Source: Akanthomyces muscarius (lineage: Eukaryota > Ascomycota > Sordariomycetes > Hypocreales > Cordycipitaceae). Taken from it: a DNA stretch of 64,000 nucleotides. The translations under genes were made by a program, and so were the position numbers. Location: assembly GCF_028009165.1 (NCBI RefSeq), contig NC_079244.1:1922001-1986000 (forward strand), read 5' to 3'. Below are positions 34,692-43,962 of the stretch, one piece after another. Below the pieces are notes generated by a model. That model saw only the letters and a program-made list of their open reading frames with translations, was not told the DNA's origin and did no database searches. Position 1 is the stretch's first letter. The number at the start of each line of letters is the position of its first letter.

Positions 34692-35049
34692 AGCTATGAG
34701 GAGTAAGACATCAAATAGGCGGTTGACGTCGTGGCATAATAACAGGCGAAGCGTAATCCATGTCCATGTTGGAGTGACTCAACTCTACAAGTGACTCAAA
34801 GATCTGCACATTCGTCCTTGTCGGCGTCTTACAATGCGAGGCTTGCCAACGCAAGCGACCCAATTATTGTTATTCAAGGAATTAAAGTCGCCGAAGCGTG
34901 CGGTGTATTGGCTCAAAGGTCATGCATTTATCGTATTTTGTAGGTCCTAGCTAGAATAATGCAAAAACATCAAGCACGCCATCAATCGTGAAAGTCGTAA
35001 TAATCAATTTTGAACCTTCATCCCATCAATCCTCAGAACAAAGAGCTAT
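34692..35049. other. Intergenic region, no gene seen
   Basis: A 0.36-kb AT-rich spacer between two minus-strand genes. It holds the promoter of the SIMPL gene and the 3' UTR of the vip1-like gene. Nothing else was recognised. Confidence 0.5.
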
Positions 35050-35918
35050 TTAACCAGTCTTGGTGTCAGCCGGCACGGGTGCAGCAGCACCCGTGGTAGC
35101 AGCAGGAGTCGCATCAGCAGTGCCGGCGGCGCCAGTCTCTTCCTTGGGCTTTTGCTGGCCAAAGACGCGCTCAAGGCCGGCGGCTTTGTAGGCGCTGCCT
35201 CCGTGCTCCTCCTTCTTGAGGTCGGCGAGGCGGCGGGCCTCGGCGTGGATGTCCTGGACCTGGCGCGAACTGGCCGTGTAGAAGTTGGCAATCTTGCGGC
35301 CGGTGGGCGTGGTGCTGGCCTTTTCAAAGTACGAGCCGAGGCCGGTGAGGAAATTGTTGGCCTTTTGCGTGATGCCGTAGCTCTGGTCAGTGGCGCGGGC
35401 GCGGTCCGTGGCGTGGTACTTGGCGTCAAGGTTTTGGATGGTGCCGAGGAAGCGCGTCGAGACGTTGTGCTGGGTGTCGAGCGTGATGGCGTGCTCTATC
35501 GCGGCATCGCCGACGACGTAGCCGTGGGCGAGGTACTCGGCCAGGATGCGCGCGCGGGGCTTCTCCTCCTGCGTGATCTCGTCAGAGTCGCGCTCCTTGC
35601 CGTCGTGCGCCACGTCGTCGCCCGGCGCGGAGCCGCTGGCGCTGGCGATGGTGATGTGGTTGGGGCCCAGCTGCGTGTTGGTGAGGAGGAGGGCCGTCTT
35701 CATGGCCGTCTCCTTCTCAAAGGTGACCTCTGCGGTCTTGGTCTCGCCCTCGGTGTTGATTTTGATGTCAGTGACCTTGCCGCTGTAGTGTGTTAGCAAT
35801 TTGGATAAGTTTTGGCGCCGTCTTGAGCGACGTACCAAAAGACGAAAAAGTCCTTGACCTCGCTGTCGCTGGTCGAAGCGGAAATGTTCTTGACGATAAC
35901 AGTAGCCTTGGACGCCAT
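35050..35918 (-). CDS. vip1: RRM RNA-binding protein, Vip1-like
   Basis: Exons on the minus strand are 35918-35836 and 35782-35050, giving 271 residues (fission yeast Vip1 is of similar size). The intron has a GTACGT donor, GCTAAC branch and CAG acceptor, and splits the RRM. The RRM spans residues 5-80: RNP2-like ATVIVKNIS, then DFFVFCGKVTDIKI, then TAEVTFEKETAMKTALLL. The C-terminal half has the Vip1 pattern of a helical region (ILAEYLAHGYVVGDAAIEHAITLD, then FLTGLGSYFEKA) and a conserved IHAEARRLADLK. The tail is Ala/Pro/Thr-rich. It is an abundant cytosolic RNA-binding protein of poorly known function, also linked to the fungal actin-binding Bbc1/Aim3 group by some annotations. Confidence 0.93.
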
Positions 35919-36695
35919 GGTGCTGGTTGGTGCGGGCAGAATGATGTAGCTGGTAAATTATTGTGTCTAAGGAATTCAATATGCTCGAGAGAAAGGGAAA
36001 AAGAGATATAAGTAGTGCAGGAAACGAAATAATCTTTGGGACAGCTTTGTTGGGAAGAGTAAAAATCATACGCTCGTGGCAACATGGATAGCTCTCAACC
36101 TTGGGGCGGGGCAAATATCGCGACGTCATCTCAGGCCTGTGGCGGTGCTGATCTGCGGACAATGGCGCTAGCTTGCAGGCTGGCTGCCTCCCCTCTTGTT
36201 GTGGCTCAGCCCCTTCATAACATGTGAGCATGAGCTAACAAGAGCGCTGAGGACATTTGCACATAATATTGTACGTAATTTGTTACACTGGGTGGATGAA
36301 TATATTCCCATGGCTGTGTTTCAAGACTGCAGCCCGCAAGTCTACGAGTCGCTTAATGCACAGTTGAGTTATGCATTTCTCCCTGAATTTATGAGTCAAG
36401 TAAGAATCCATACTAGAATCTGCTCCTACGTGATCAGGAAATTTGGCCATAGAATAATGTTCGACGATGGCTTGCTAGAGTTTACACCAAGCTCGTTGAG
36501 GCTTGCCTACAGTTCAGGGAACTGACCAACAAGAAAATTTCTGCCACGCCGGTAATTATTTATATATATATACAAAAAGCCCCGCGCATTTCAGATCTCA
36601 GTTAGAGAAAAAACATAGCTCCTACCCTGTGGCGACTGTAGGGCCGGACTTTTCACGATATCACCCTGTTTCTCTTCTTGCTGCATTTGTGGCCC
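35919..36695. other. Divergent promoter region
   Basis: A 0.78-kb spacer between the vip1-like gene (minus) and a small plus-strand orphan. A TATA run (alternating TA at about 36559-36572) lies roughly 125 bases upstream of the orphan's start. A 109-residue open frame within it (36196-36525) shows no domain and is not called. Confidence 0.5.
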
Positions 36696-37199
36696 ATGGC
36701 TTCTCCAGACAGCAAGCGCCAGTCACTCTGGCGCAAAATGACTAAAAAGACCAAATTCCTGGTAAAAAGGACCAAGATACGCTGCGACGTCGCCAGAGGT
36801 CTTTTCAGGATTGAGATGCAGTTACACGACAACATATACCAGCCTACGGATGTCAACCAGTTCTACTTCGGCACCTACCGCGATTACTTTTTGGCTCGGG
36901 GTGATATCCGTATTGCCCGCCTATTCCAACAGGCCGATCAAATTCGAGACGACCTCGGCTGGACAGAATACCAATTTAATAAAATTCAAGCAAGAAGGAA
37001 ACAAGCTTTGTGGGTGGCTGAGTCTATGGCATTTGTCAAGGCGCTCTACCGCCAGCATGCCGACGCTTGCAGAAAGGAACTCCTGGCAGCGTACTGGCGC
37101 GCGAGAGCGAAATTGGAGGCTGAGATGAACAACAACAAGATCGAGGATAGCATCGTGCTCGATCCGGTGTATCCCCATTTCAGATTCCATCTGCATTGA
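36696..37199 (+). CDS. Small orphan protein, basic and helical
   Basis: A single-exon frame of 167 residues. The ATG at 36696 (GCCCATGGCT) has a better context than the one at 36678. The N-terminus is Lys/Arg-rich (KRQSLWRKMTKKTKFLVKRTK); the rest is predicted mostly helical and rich in aromatic residues (FYFGTYRDYFLARGDIRIARLFQQADQ, then a run of Arg/Ala/Glu helix). No signal peptide, membrane segment or known domain is seen. A TATA run about 125 bases upstream supports transcription. It may be a lineage-specific gene; a chance frame cannot be excluded. Confidence 0.5.
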   Translation: MASPDSKRQSLWRKMTKKTKFLVKRTKIRCDVARGLFRIEMQLHDNIYQPTDVNQFYFGTYRDYFLARGDIRIARLFQQADQIRDDLGWTEYQFNKIQARRKQALWVAESMAFVKALYRQHADACRKELLAAYWRARAKLEAEMNNNKIEDSIVLDPVYPHFRFHLH

Positions 37200-37562
37200 C
37201 ATGAGATGGCGATATCCAGCCTGCTGATTCCACACGCCGGAGTCAGGCGAGCAGCGGTCGCTATGTTAACAATGCCAGCTACTCTGCTTAAATGGATTGC
37301 AGTCCCTTTTCCCATCGCCAGATTTCTGGAAGCATCACAAGTCACCAGAGAATTAGTTATAGGGCCCGAAAGAAAATGTGATTTATTGACCTAGACCTAG
37401 CTCTCCTTCATCCCCAGACTTATTTCTCGCACCCAAGCCGAGGAAGATACGATCTGCTATATGATAATCAGGTGCTGCGAAAGTGTGCCTTAATGATATG
37501 TTTTATGACAAAAAGAAAATTCATACCAGGAAGCTATGCAAAGTCGTACAAAGTATTAGACT
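37200..37562. other. Convergent 3' intergenic region
   Basis: A 0.36-kb spacer between the 3' ends of two small genes on opposite strands. AT-rich, with nothing distinctive. Confidence 0.5.
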
Positions 37563-37760
37563 CTAGCTCTGGGTGCCGATCTGGATGTCGTCCTCGTCGT
37601 CGTCCTCGTCCTCCTCAACGATTGGGACGATAGGCGTCTGACCACCTTTCTTGCCGCATTTGGTACACATGCCTATCGTCTTCACTGCGTGTCCGCACTT
37701 GGTACACGAGTTTTTGTAGCTAAGTGAATTGACAAGCTCCTTGGGGGTATATTGAACCAT
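37563..37760 (-). CDS. Tiny zinc-ribbon-like protein with acidic tail
   Basis: A 65-residue single-exon frame. Two CxxC knuckles (CTKCGHA and CTKCGKK) are spaced 9 residues apart, matching a minimal zinc ribbon or rubredoxin-like knuckle pair. The C-terminal third is a run of Asp/Glu (EEDEDDDEDD) that would repel DNA and favours protein binding. There is no signal peptide. The first 20 residues (MVQYTPKELVNSLSYKNS) precede the first knuckle closely. I do not recognise a family. The regular cysteine spacing argues against a chance frame. Confidence 0.5.
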   Translation of the reverse strand: MVQYTPKELVNSLSYKNSCTKCGHAVKTIGMCTKCGKKGGQTPIVPIVEEDEDDDEDDIQIGTQS

Positions 37761-39074
37761 GATGTGCTTTGAGAGGGTTTAAAATCTGATGATAGAACAG
37801 TGTTCGTGTAGTGAGTTGGTTTAGAGTATGGTATAACTTGCGATGATAGAATAGTGTTTGAGTGATGAAGTGCTAAATGGATGGGAAAGTCGGCAACTTT
37901 ATATCGACGTCGATGAACTGCAACCCCCTCTCGCACAGGGCAATCCCTTATCCAGTACACAATATGATAAAAGTGAAAGAATGAAGAACCTAGCTCTCAT
38001 ATTTCTGGTGATTACCTTTGTGGACTGTGACCCTTTGAGCTTTGTAGGCTTCACAGAGGTCACTGGCCAGGCTTTTAGTCCATGACACGCTTTGTGAACA
38101 GTGCACATTTCTTTGAGATTATTCTTCAAGAAGAAAATCATATCAGACTTTGCCTGGACAAAAGCTTATTTCAAGTTTCGTCGGAACAGTCAGCTAGATG
38201 TGCGCACCTTCTTATGCCTCCTCAGCAACCAGGTCCTTGTGGCTCTATGAACAGCACAAAGACTTGTGGGACTCAAATGAATACGGCTTATGGCCTGCCT
38301 TTGATGGTTCTAGTGGAAACTGTTTAAGCCGTCTTCGAGCAGTTCTATTTTCAGTGAAAGAAAATTGTTCATTGAATTGGCAACTGATGAACTGCTCGTT
38401 TGCCTGACCGAAACAAACCATCTCCCCTCTGCATTGTGGTGATGGTAGACTCATGATAACAGTCATGAAAATATGTCACCTTGAAGTTCTCTTTAGGAAG
38501 GAAGAAATATGCGAGAGGCCTGGTCTAACTCACGCTGTGTCGGGACAGATTCAACGGAGACATGTATCGAGGCTGAATCTGATGTCTGAGCATATGTCAA
38601 GGCACCCCCCTGCATCAACTCGCGCCAAGCAGGAGTCGCAACTCATAAATTGGCACGAGGTAATAGTATTAGTAGACAAGTTAGTCGTTCTGCTTTAGAA
38701 GCTAGGCGCTGGCTCATCCAGTCAGTCAGTCTTAGAAGCTAACTGCTGGTGCGAATCATGCTATGAGACGCGGAGGAAAGCGCGGAAAGTCATTATTCGA
38801 ACCCTAGAAATGTATTTCATTTTGTCCCCGGGACCTAAGTCGTAGAATTAATCCAGTGCAGTTTGAGAAGCGCGGGTGTCGTTTCGAAGCTTGTGCTTTA
38901 TTATGACTAGTACGACGTGGATGTTTGTTCCCAAAATTTTGGCAGCTTTAAAATTCTTTTCATAGGCTTTTTTATATTGTTTCTTGTTTTTTGTCCGCCT
39001 ATTTCTTATTCATTGCTGCCGCTCCCATACACATGTAGGCGCGCAGGCTTCCAATGTCCTCCCACTCCCCTGCC
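37761..39074. other. Intergenic region at the edge of the accessory block
   Basis: A 1.3-kb AT-rich spacer between two minus-strand genes. Open frames up to 92 residues were examined and show no domain. No repeat, tRNA or transposon end was recognised. The promoter of the tiny zinc-ribbon gene is at its left end. Confidence 0.45.
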
Positions 39075-40388
39075 CTATTTCTTTACCTGGTCATGCAGCA
39101 TCTGCAAGCACGATTTCATCCATTTATCATTCACAAAGTCTTGCTGAGACTGATAGTCTACCATGCCTTCGTAGGCACGCGCGGCTGTGCAACCCAAGCG
39201 ATCTGCAACCTTGACATTACCGCCCGCACCTCCTTCACATTTGGCCAATATTTCCTTGTAAGCCTCCAGCTTAGGCAAGTTTTCTGCAAATCGTTCTAAT
39301 GCAAGGGGGAGTGTTTCCACCCCTCCGGGCGCCTGGAGGTCAAGAGAACAGTCAGCAGGGTACTGAGCAACAACTTCGAGCGGTGCAGCCATGACGCCAT
39401 CAAAGTCGATAACACCAACAATGTCAAAATGATCATCGACGATAATTTTGTGCGTGCCAAAATCCCGATTTGCCAATCGAAATGGCCCGTCTTTCTCTTC
39501 ACCGTAAACACGGAGCATGAAGCTCAGAATAGACGGTACCATAAAGGATCGGCGTTGCCGTAGGGAGTCTTCAGACGTCGATTTCAGCAAATGAAGGGCT
39601 AGATCATCGTAGTATTCTGCCGAGGATGTCCAGGGCCCACGGCCAGTCTGTAACTCCGGCCCAATATAGAAATCGTCTATATCCTCGTTGTAGTAGATGC
39701 TACCAATCTTTGGGAACTGGAACGAAGAGACGGTGGCTTGAATGCGCGCCATTTGCTCCCTAAACTTGCGGTCTTGCTCAGGGTTGCCAAAGAGACCATC
39801 GTCGCAGTCGCGCTGTTCACGTAGTTCTGACGCGACATTGCCATGGATATAGTCCATCAGAATAAAAGGAGCACCGACTTCATTGTGCGCGGAAAATCTA
39901 TACGCATGAACTTCTGGGACTGGAATCCAAGATTTCGATCTTTTGAGGTTAGCTATTATACAAATCAAGCTTGACGTGATGGTTCGAGACCCTTACCTGA
40001 AAAACTTCATGGTTGCAACCTCAATTTCCATTGTTTTGGCCTCTGACAAGGCCTCACGAGCAGCAGCAGCGGCGCTACTTGGGAATCGAACCCTCGCTAT
40101 CCAACTAACACCATCGACAAAGTCAAGTCGTCGGGCCATGTTAAAATGCCCTACCGAGAACTTCTCAGCAACAGTGCAGGAAATTCCGCCCCTGCGCTGA
40201 GCAGCGATGGTAGCGAGCGCATCCCAGTTGACAGCTTTGAAGAAGTTGATCGCGCGCGTATGCCATTCACTTCCCGGTTCGTATTGGCTAGCGCCAAGCC
40301 ACGCATCGCTACCCAGAGAGGAAGAAGCCTTGTAAGTCGACATGTTGATGATGTAAAGCTGCTTGGAGTCTGCGATAGAGGAAAACAT
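39075..40388 (-). CDS. APH-fold phosphotransferase, possible pseudoenzyme
   Basis: Exons on the minus strand are 40388-39997 and 39939-39075 (GTAAGG donor, GCTAAC branch, AAG acceptor), giving 418 residues; an in-frame ATG at 40343 would give 403. The fungal APH (aminoglycoside phosphotransferase/choline kinase-like) layout is clear: N-lobe ending SWIPVPEVHAYRF, hinge FILMDYIHGNV, and a C-lobe with LANRDFGTHKIIVDDHFDIVGVIDFDG near residue 290. The usual catalytic loop has His two residues before the catalytic Asp and an Asn five after it. Here Asp is kept but these are Asn and Lys, while the later DFD metal site is intact. Catalysis may therefore be weak or absent. Such proteins are abundant in fungi and some lie in metabolite clusters. 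Confidence 0.85.
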
Positions 40389-41026
40389 GTCATGAGAAGG
40401 ATCATGATGCTGGGTTTAAGTAGACACTCACTACTGTTACCGCACGTGATAAAACGCTCCTACCCGCAGGCATTCACGATCCCTTTGAACGCTCAAAGGC
40501 TTGCCTGAAATCAAAATGCGCGGACCAAGCAAGCAGGCTCACAGATCCGAGTAACTGTGGTGGTGACGCATAGCTCTTTGTGCCTGTGGGAGGCCGCCAG
40601 TACTTCTTTCTTAGCAAGGACTCCTTGGTAAAAATAAGCACCTTATGATTGCTTGGCCTGTGCTTGACCAATTTTCCCGGTTAACGACCGCAGACAAAGC
40701 CTGCAAGTCGTCGAAGGGGCGATGCATGTCAGCCAGCGCCAATGCACCTACGCAGCCAATTCAAGTGGCGCTTCACGGCAGCCTGACGGACAGGGAAGCA
40801 CTTTCCCATATTACTAGAAGACTATAGAAGAGCAAAATATTATTCCTAATATATGCGACCGAGAAAACTGTATAAATTTGGCCCGTAAAAGCTAGTATAG
40901 CCCCTGGATGTAGCCAAACATTACAAAAATGCCAGTCTTGATCTGGTCGGAATAGTACTCTTCCATAGTGGCCGGCTGCATGTGCTAGGGGCGTGAGACC
41001 TTCGCATCTAAACAGTGCAAGCCATA
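40389..41026. other. Intergenic region, no gene seen
   Basis: A 0.64-kb spacer between the APH-like gene and the 3' end of the repeat precursor, both on the minus strand. It should include the precursor 3' UTR and the APH promoter. No gene or repeat is seen. Confidence 0.5.
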
Positions 41027-41629
41027 CTAGACGTTTCCGTAGGCACCATAGGGCTCGAGCTCCTCGGATTCCTGGCGTTTGACGTTGCCATAGGCGCCAT
41101 AAGGCTCGAGCTCCTCAGCTTCTTGTCTCTTGACATTTCCATAAGCACCATAGGGCTCCAATTCCTCGGACTCCTGTCGCTTGACATTGCCATACGCGCC
41201 ATAAGGCTCCGACTCTTCGGCCTCTTGTCTTTTGACGTTTCCATAAGCTCCATAAGGTTCGAGCTCCTCGGATTCTTGGCGTTTGACGTTGCCATAGGCG
41301 CCATAAGGCTCGAGCTCCTCAGCTTCTTGTCTCTTGACATTTCCATAAGCACCATAGGGCTCCAATTCCTCGGACTCCTGTCGCTTGACGTTGCCATACG
41401 CGCCATAAGGCTCCAACTCTTCGGATTCCTGGCGCTTCACATTTCCGTAGGCGCCATACGGCTCAAGTTCCTCCGACTCCTGGCGCTGAGCCAAAGCATC
41501 ACCTACGACTGGTCACTTGGGCGGTCATCGCAAGGAAGGGCACTCATACTTACCCTTCAGATTAGTCGGGGCAGCCAAAACAGCTGTGACCAAGGCGAAA
41601 ACAGTAACAGTTTGGGTAAGGAAGCGCAT
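41027..41629 (-). CDS. Secreted Kex2-processed repeat precursor (candidate RiPP precursor)
   Basis: Exons on the minus strand are 41629-41554 and 41502-41027, giving 183 residues. The 51-nt intron has a perfect GTAAGT donor and TAG acceptor, and phases agree. Residues 1-19 form a signal peptide (MRFLTQTVTVFALVTAVLA), followed by a short linker. Nine 17-residue units then run to the stop: QE[S/A]EE[L/S]EPYGAYGNVKR. Eight end in Lys-Arg, the Kex2 site; the ninth ends NV before the stop. The first unit is preceded by Gln-Arg. The EPYGAYGNV segment is invariant in all nine, while variation is confined to the acidic half. Signal peptide, KR-spaced repeats and an adjacent UstYa gene match dikaritin-type RiPP precursors. 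A core around YGAYG is inferred. A plain secreted repeat protein is the alternative. Confidence 0.88.
41030..41482 (-). repeat. Nine tandem 51-bp coding repeats, with a 204-bp block duplication
   Basis: The region is eight full 51-bp units plus a final 45-bp unit lacking the Lys-Arg codons. At DNA level the units are not uniformly alike: the stretch beginning at 41077 is nearly identical to that beginning at 41281, an offset of 204 bp, exactly four units. This shows that a four-unit block was duplicated after single units had diverged. Confidence 0.92.
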
Positions 41630-41870
41630 GATGGCGGAGTTGTCGAGTACGAAAGCTGTGGTAGCTGCGTGTCTTTTGACTGGGGATCGTGGCCTCAACA
41701 CAGGCGCAGAGCCAGTATTTATATGCACCCTCATCACACATGATCATCATTCCGTACAGTACCGCACAGCTCTTGCCCTAAGCGAAGATTCCGCGCATAG
41801 GCAATTTCCTTCCGTATGTGCAGTAAAAAGCTGAACCGTAGTCTGGTGTTAGGCGAGACTGGCTCTAGCT

Positions 41871-41896
41871 TATTGGCTGTAAAGGTACCGAGGTCG
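41871..41896 (+). promoter_or_regulatory. 26-bp promoter element, copy 1
   Basis: Begins TATTGGCTGT and continues AAAGGTACCGAGG. It shares the inverted CCAAT box and the AAAGGTACCGAG core with copy 3. Confidence 0.65.
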
Positions 41897-42003
41897 CGCA
41901 TGATGCATGCTGCTGAGCCTGCAGAGTAACCGATACGAGTTCAATATGCCGGAAACTCTTCATTTACGGTCAAAAGCCTGAACCGGTTCCAAGTCATGTA
42001 CTT

Positions 42004-42029
42004 GATTGGCCAGAAAGCTCCCGATCGGG
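42004..42029 (+). promoter_or_regulatory. 26-bp promoter element, degenerate copy
   Basis: Reads GATTGGCCAGAAAGC then TCCCGATCGGG. It keeps ATTGGC, AGAAAG and CCGA at the same spacing as the other copies but has several mismatches. Confidence 0.45.
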
Positions 42030-42160
42030 TGTTGGAAGGATCAAGGTAGTTCAGGGCAGTCTACAGTTCTGCGAGTACCGGGCAAGCCCCTGTCGACAGA
42101 AATGGATCTATCATAATACTGCTACAGCGAATCTATGTTGTAATGTCTAAGCGCGATTTT

Positions 42161-42186
42161 TATTGGCTCGAAACGTGCCGAGAGGC
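42161..42186 (+). promoter_or_regulatory. 26-bp promoter element, copy 2
   Basis: Begins TATTGGCTCG and continues AAACGTGCCGAGAGGC. In this copy CTCG and CGAG flank eight bases as a perfect inverted half-site pair, which suits a dimeric Zn2Cys6 factor. Confidence 0.65.
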
Positions 42187-42283
42187 CAAGTCAGGACACC
42201 GCAGGCTGACGGGCGCATAGTGGCTGCATTAGCTGCGATTTAGCCTATAGAAGGTCAATCACGTCGCCAACCACGCTGGCTTC

Positions 42284-42309
42284 TATTGGCTAGAAAGGTA
42301 CCGAGAGGC
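42284..42309 (+). promoter_or_regulatory. 26-bp promoter element, copy 3
   Basis: Begins TATTGGCTAG and continues AAAGGTACCGAGAGGC. It is the closest relative of copies 1 and 2 and lies about 250 bases upstream of the UstYa start codon. Confidence 0.65.
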
Positions 42310-42562
42310 GACTGTATCCTTGCGATTAGAAAAATTCCTGGGGTAAGCTGGCTGTCGAAAAGATAAACCTGTTTATTGTCTATCTGGAGCTTATTGATCC
42401 AAGTTCTGCACGTGGTCCCTCTTCAGAGCTGAAAATACCAAAGTATCTGGAGGCAGGTTTCATTGCCTCTATAACTCTTGGTGGCTGCCGTCGGACGGAG
42501 TCAGTTCCAAAGCCGTCTCCCACTTTGCGCAATTGGTCACAGTCTGCCCTCATTTTTCCACC

Positions 42563-43662
42563 ATGGACCCCGAGAAGCGCTCTCCCTTGACATCTCTGGA
42601 TGATGACTTTGAGTCTGAGTCTCTACTACCGAATGCGTTGCTTAAATATCGGCTAGGCGCCGATTTTGAGAAGAAGCGCATGCGGTATCTGCTGGTATCG
42701 CTTTTCGGGATTGCTGTGTATACGCTCGCTGTCATGGGCATCACGGTATCAACTCTGCGCAAAGTCGACTATGAATGCCGAGGTGGACCGCATCTTTACC
42801 CAAATATCTTGGAAGATGCGATTGAATACCGCCTCGAAACATTTGCAGATAACCACAAGCCCGATCATCCGTTCTTCGGAGAACCGAGCAAGGAACTCGA
42901 CCACAACTGGCACGAGCTCACGAAGTGTAAGTGGAAAAATTCATAGTATTCAGACAGACGGCTAACCGTGGTACTTGGTAGGGTCTGATGTGAGAGTTCC
43001 GGAATCCGAGGTCGAGCGGCTAGGTCGAGAGTACCAAGGCGTTCACTTTACCGATGGAGGGTATTACGGCATGCTGACTGTGCACCACAATTTGCACTGC
43101 TTGGTATGAAACTCTGTCAATCCGTGTGAGGTTTAACGATTTACTAATATTCGAAACAGAAGCGCCTGTATCAGCACATGAACATCGATCACTACTTCCC
43201 CAATATGACGGATGAGGAGAGACAAATGGAGTCGCAGCACACAAGTACGTACTCAGGAACTAGATGTCAGAGACTTTACTAATTTTCAATTTTCAAGTTC
43301 ACTGCATGGCATTAATAAAGAATGCGCTCATGTGCCAAGCAGACACCACTCTTCTTACCATGCGCTGGCTTGATTTCAGTCCGATCCCAGCTGCTAATTG
43401 GTCCACGCCACGCACCTGTGTCGATTGGTCGCGAATTGACGACTGGACCAAAAATAACTGGGTGGATGCGAAAAAGGATGGAAGAATGGTACATCCAAAA
43501 TTCGGTAAGCTTCGATGCGCCGCCCGAGTCGTCTGCGCTGTTGCGCTATAAGTGCGTCACATTTCTAACGTACTTCTCTGTCCAGGCCAGGTATTTGTTG
43601 ATGGCAAGCACAACGGCTCTCGCATAGGTGTCTCTTTGATGCATGAAGATCACGGGCATTAA
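42563..43662 (+). CDS. UstYa-like (DUF3328) peptide-modifying oxidase
   Basis: Exons are 42563-42926, 42982-43103, 43160-43244, 43298-43504 and 43586-43662, giving 284 residues. All donors (GTAAGT, GTATGA, GTACGT, GTAAGC) and TAG/CAG/AAG acceptors keep phase. A single membrane helix (about residues 36-57, starting RYLLVSLFGIAVYTL) follows a short cytosolic N-terminus. The lumenal domain has both family HxxHC motifs: HNLHC (residues 157-161) and HTIHC (189-193), which form the metal site. The later MCQADTTLLTMRW and CVDWSRIDDW segments also fit. UstYa proteins carry out oxidative cyclisation or cross-linking of core peptides in ustiloxin-, phomopsin- and asperipin-type pathways, and also act in some other clusters. 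Head-to-head position with the KR-repeat precursor strongly suggests that this is its modifying enzyme. Confidence 0.95.
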
Positions 43663-43962
43663 ATTCATTCTCAAGTAGAAATTGGAAATTCTGAAGACAG
43701 TGGCTAAATTGTCGCTTCGACTTGTATTTACTGCTTAATGCATCTGTATGACTGCTGTGTGCCACAGAGCTTCAGCTGCGTTTCGCAGAGCTTTAAAAGC
43801 GAATTACACAATGCTAAGAAGAGACACGCGTGAGCCAAGACAAAAAAATTGAATTCTAATCTGCGTTAACTATAGATACATTTGGGTTGGGCAGCTTTTG
43901 CGCTCTTCTTCCTCTAGCAATACAGCCTGTCCTCATAATTAAGAACAAAGGCTCTTCCGCTC
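43663..43962. other. Convergent 3' intergenic region
   Basis: A 0.3-kb AT-rich spacer between the UstYa gene (plus) and the short Zn2Cys6 regulator (minus). It could also hold a downstream exon of the regulator, whose stop overlaps a donor-like GTAAGA; I found no convincing continuation. Confidence 0.45.

Larger units (their letters stand above)
41630..42562. promoter_or_regulatory. Shared divergent promoter of the precursor and UstYa genes
   Basis: This 0.93-kb region separates the starts of the precursor (minus) and the UstYa homologue (plus), so it must promote both. It contains four same-orientation copies of a 26-bp element listed separately, each beginning with ATTGG, an inverted CCAAT box. 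No open frame of note lies within it. Co-regulation by a cluster-specific factor, plus the CCAAT-binding complex, is inferred. Confidence 0.7.

Noticed and set aside
38700..38830. Possible tRNA because of a GTTCGAAT-like T-loop word
   Set aside because: No acceptor stem, anticodon arm or D-arm could be built around it on either strand.
41030..41482. CRISPR-like array or noncoding minisatellite
   Set aside because: The 51-bp units are contiguous coding sequence in one frame with no spacers, within a eukaryotic gene.
41027..41629. Alpha-type mating pheromone precursor
   Set aside because: It shares the Kex2-repeat layout, but the units lack the Trp-, Cys- or Pro-Gly-Gln-containing pattern of ascomycete pheromones, and the neighbour is a UstYa oxidase.
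41015..41743. A 242-residue plus-strand repeat protein opposite the precursor
   Set aside because: It mirrors the 51-bp repeats in antisense. It lacks a signal peptide and splice logic, whereas the minus-strand reading has a signal peptide, an ideal intron and Lys-Arg sites.
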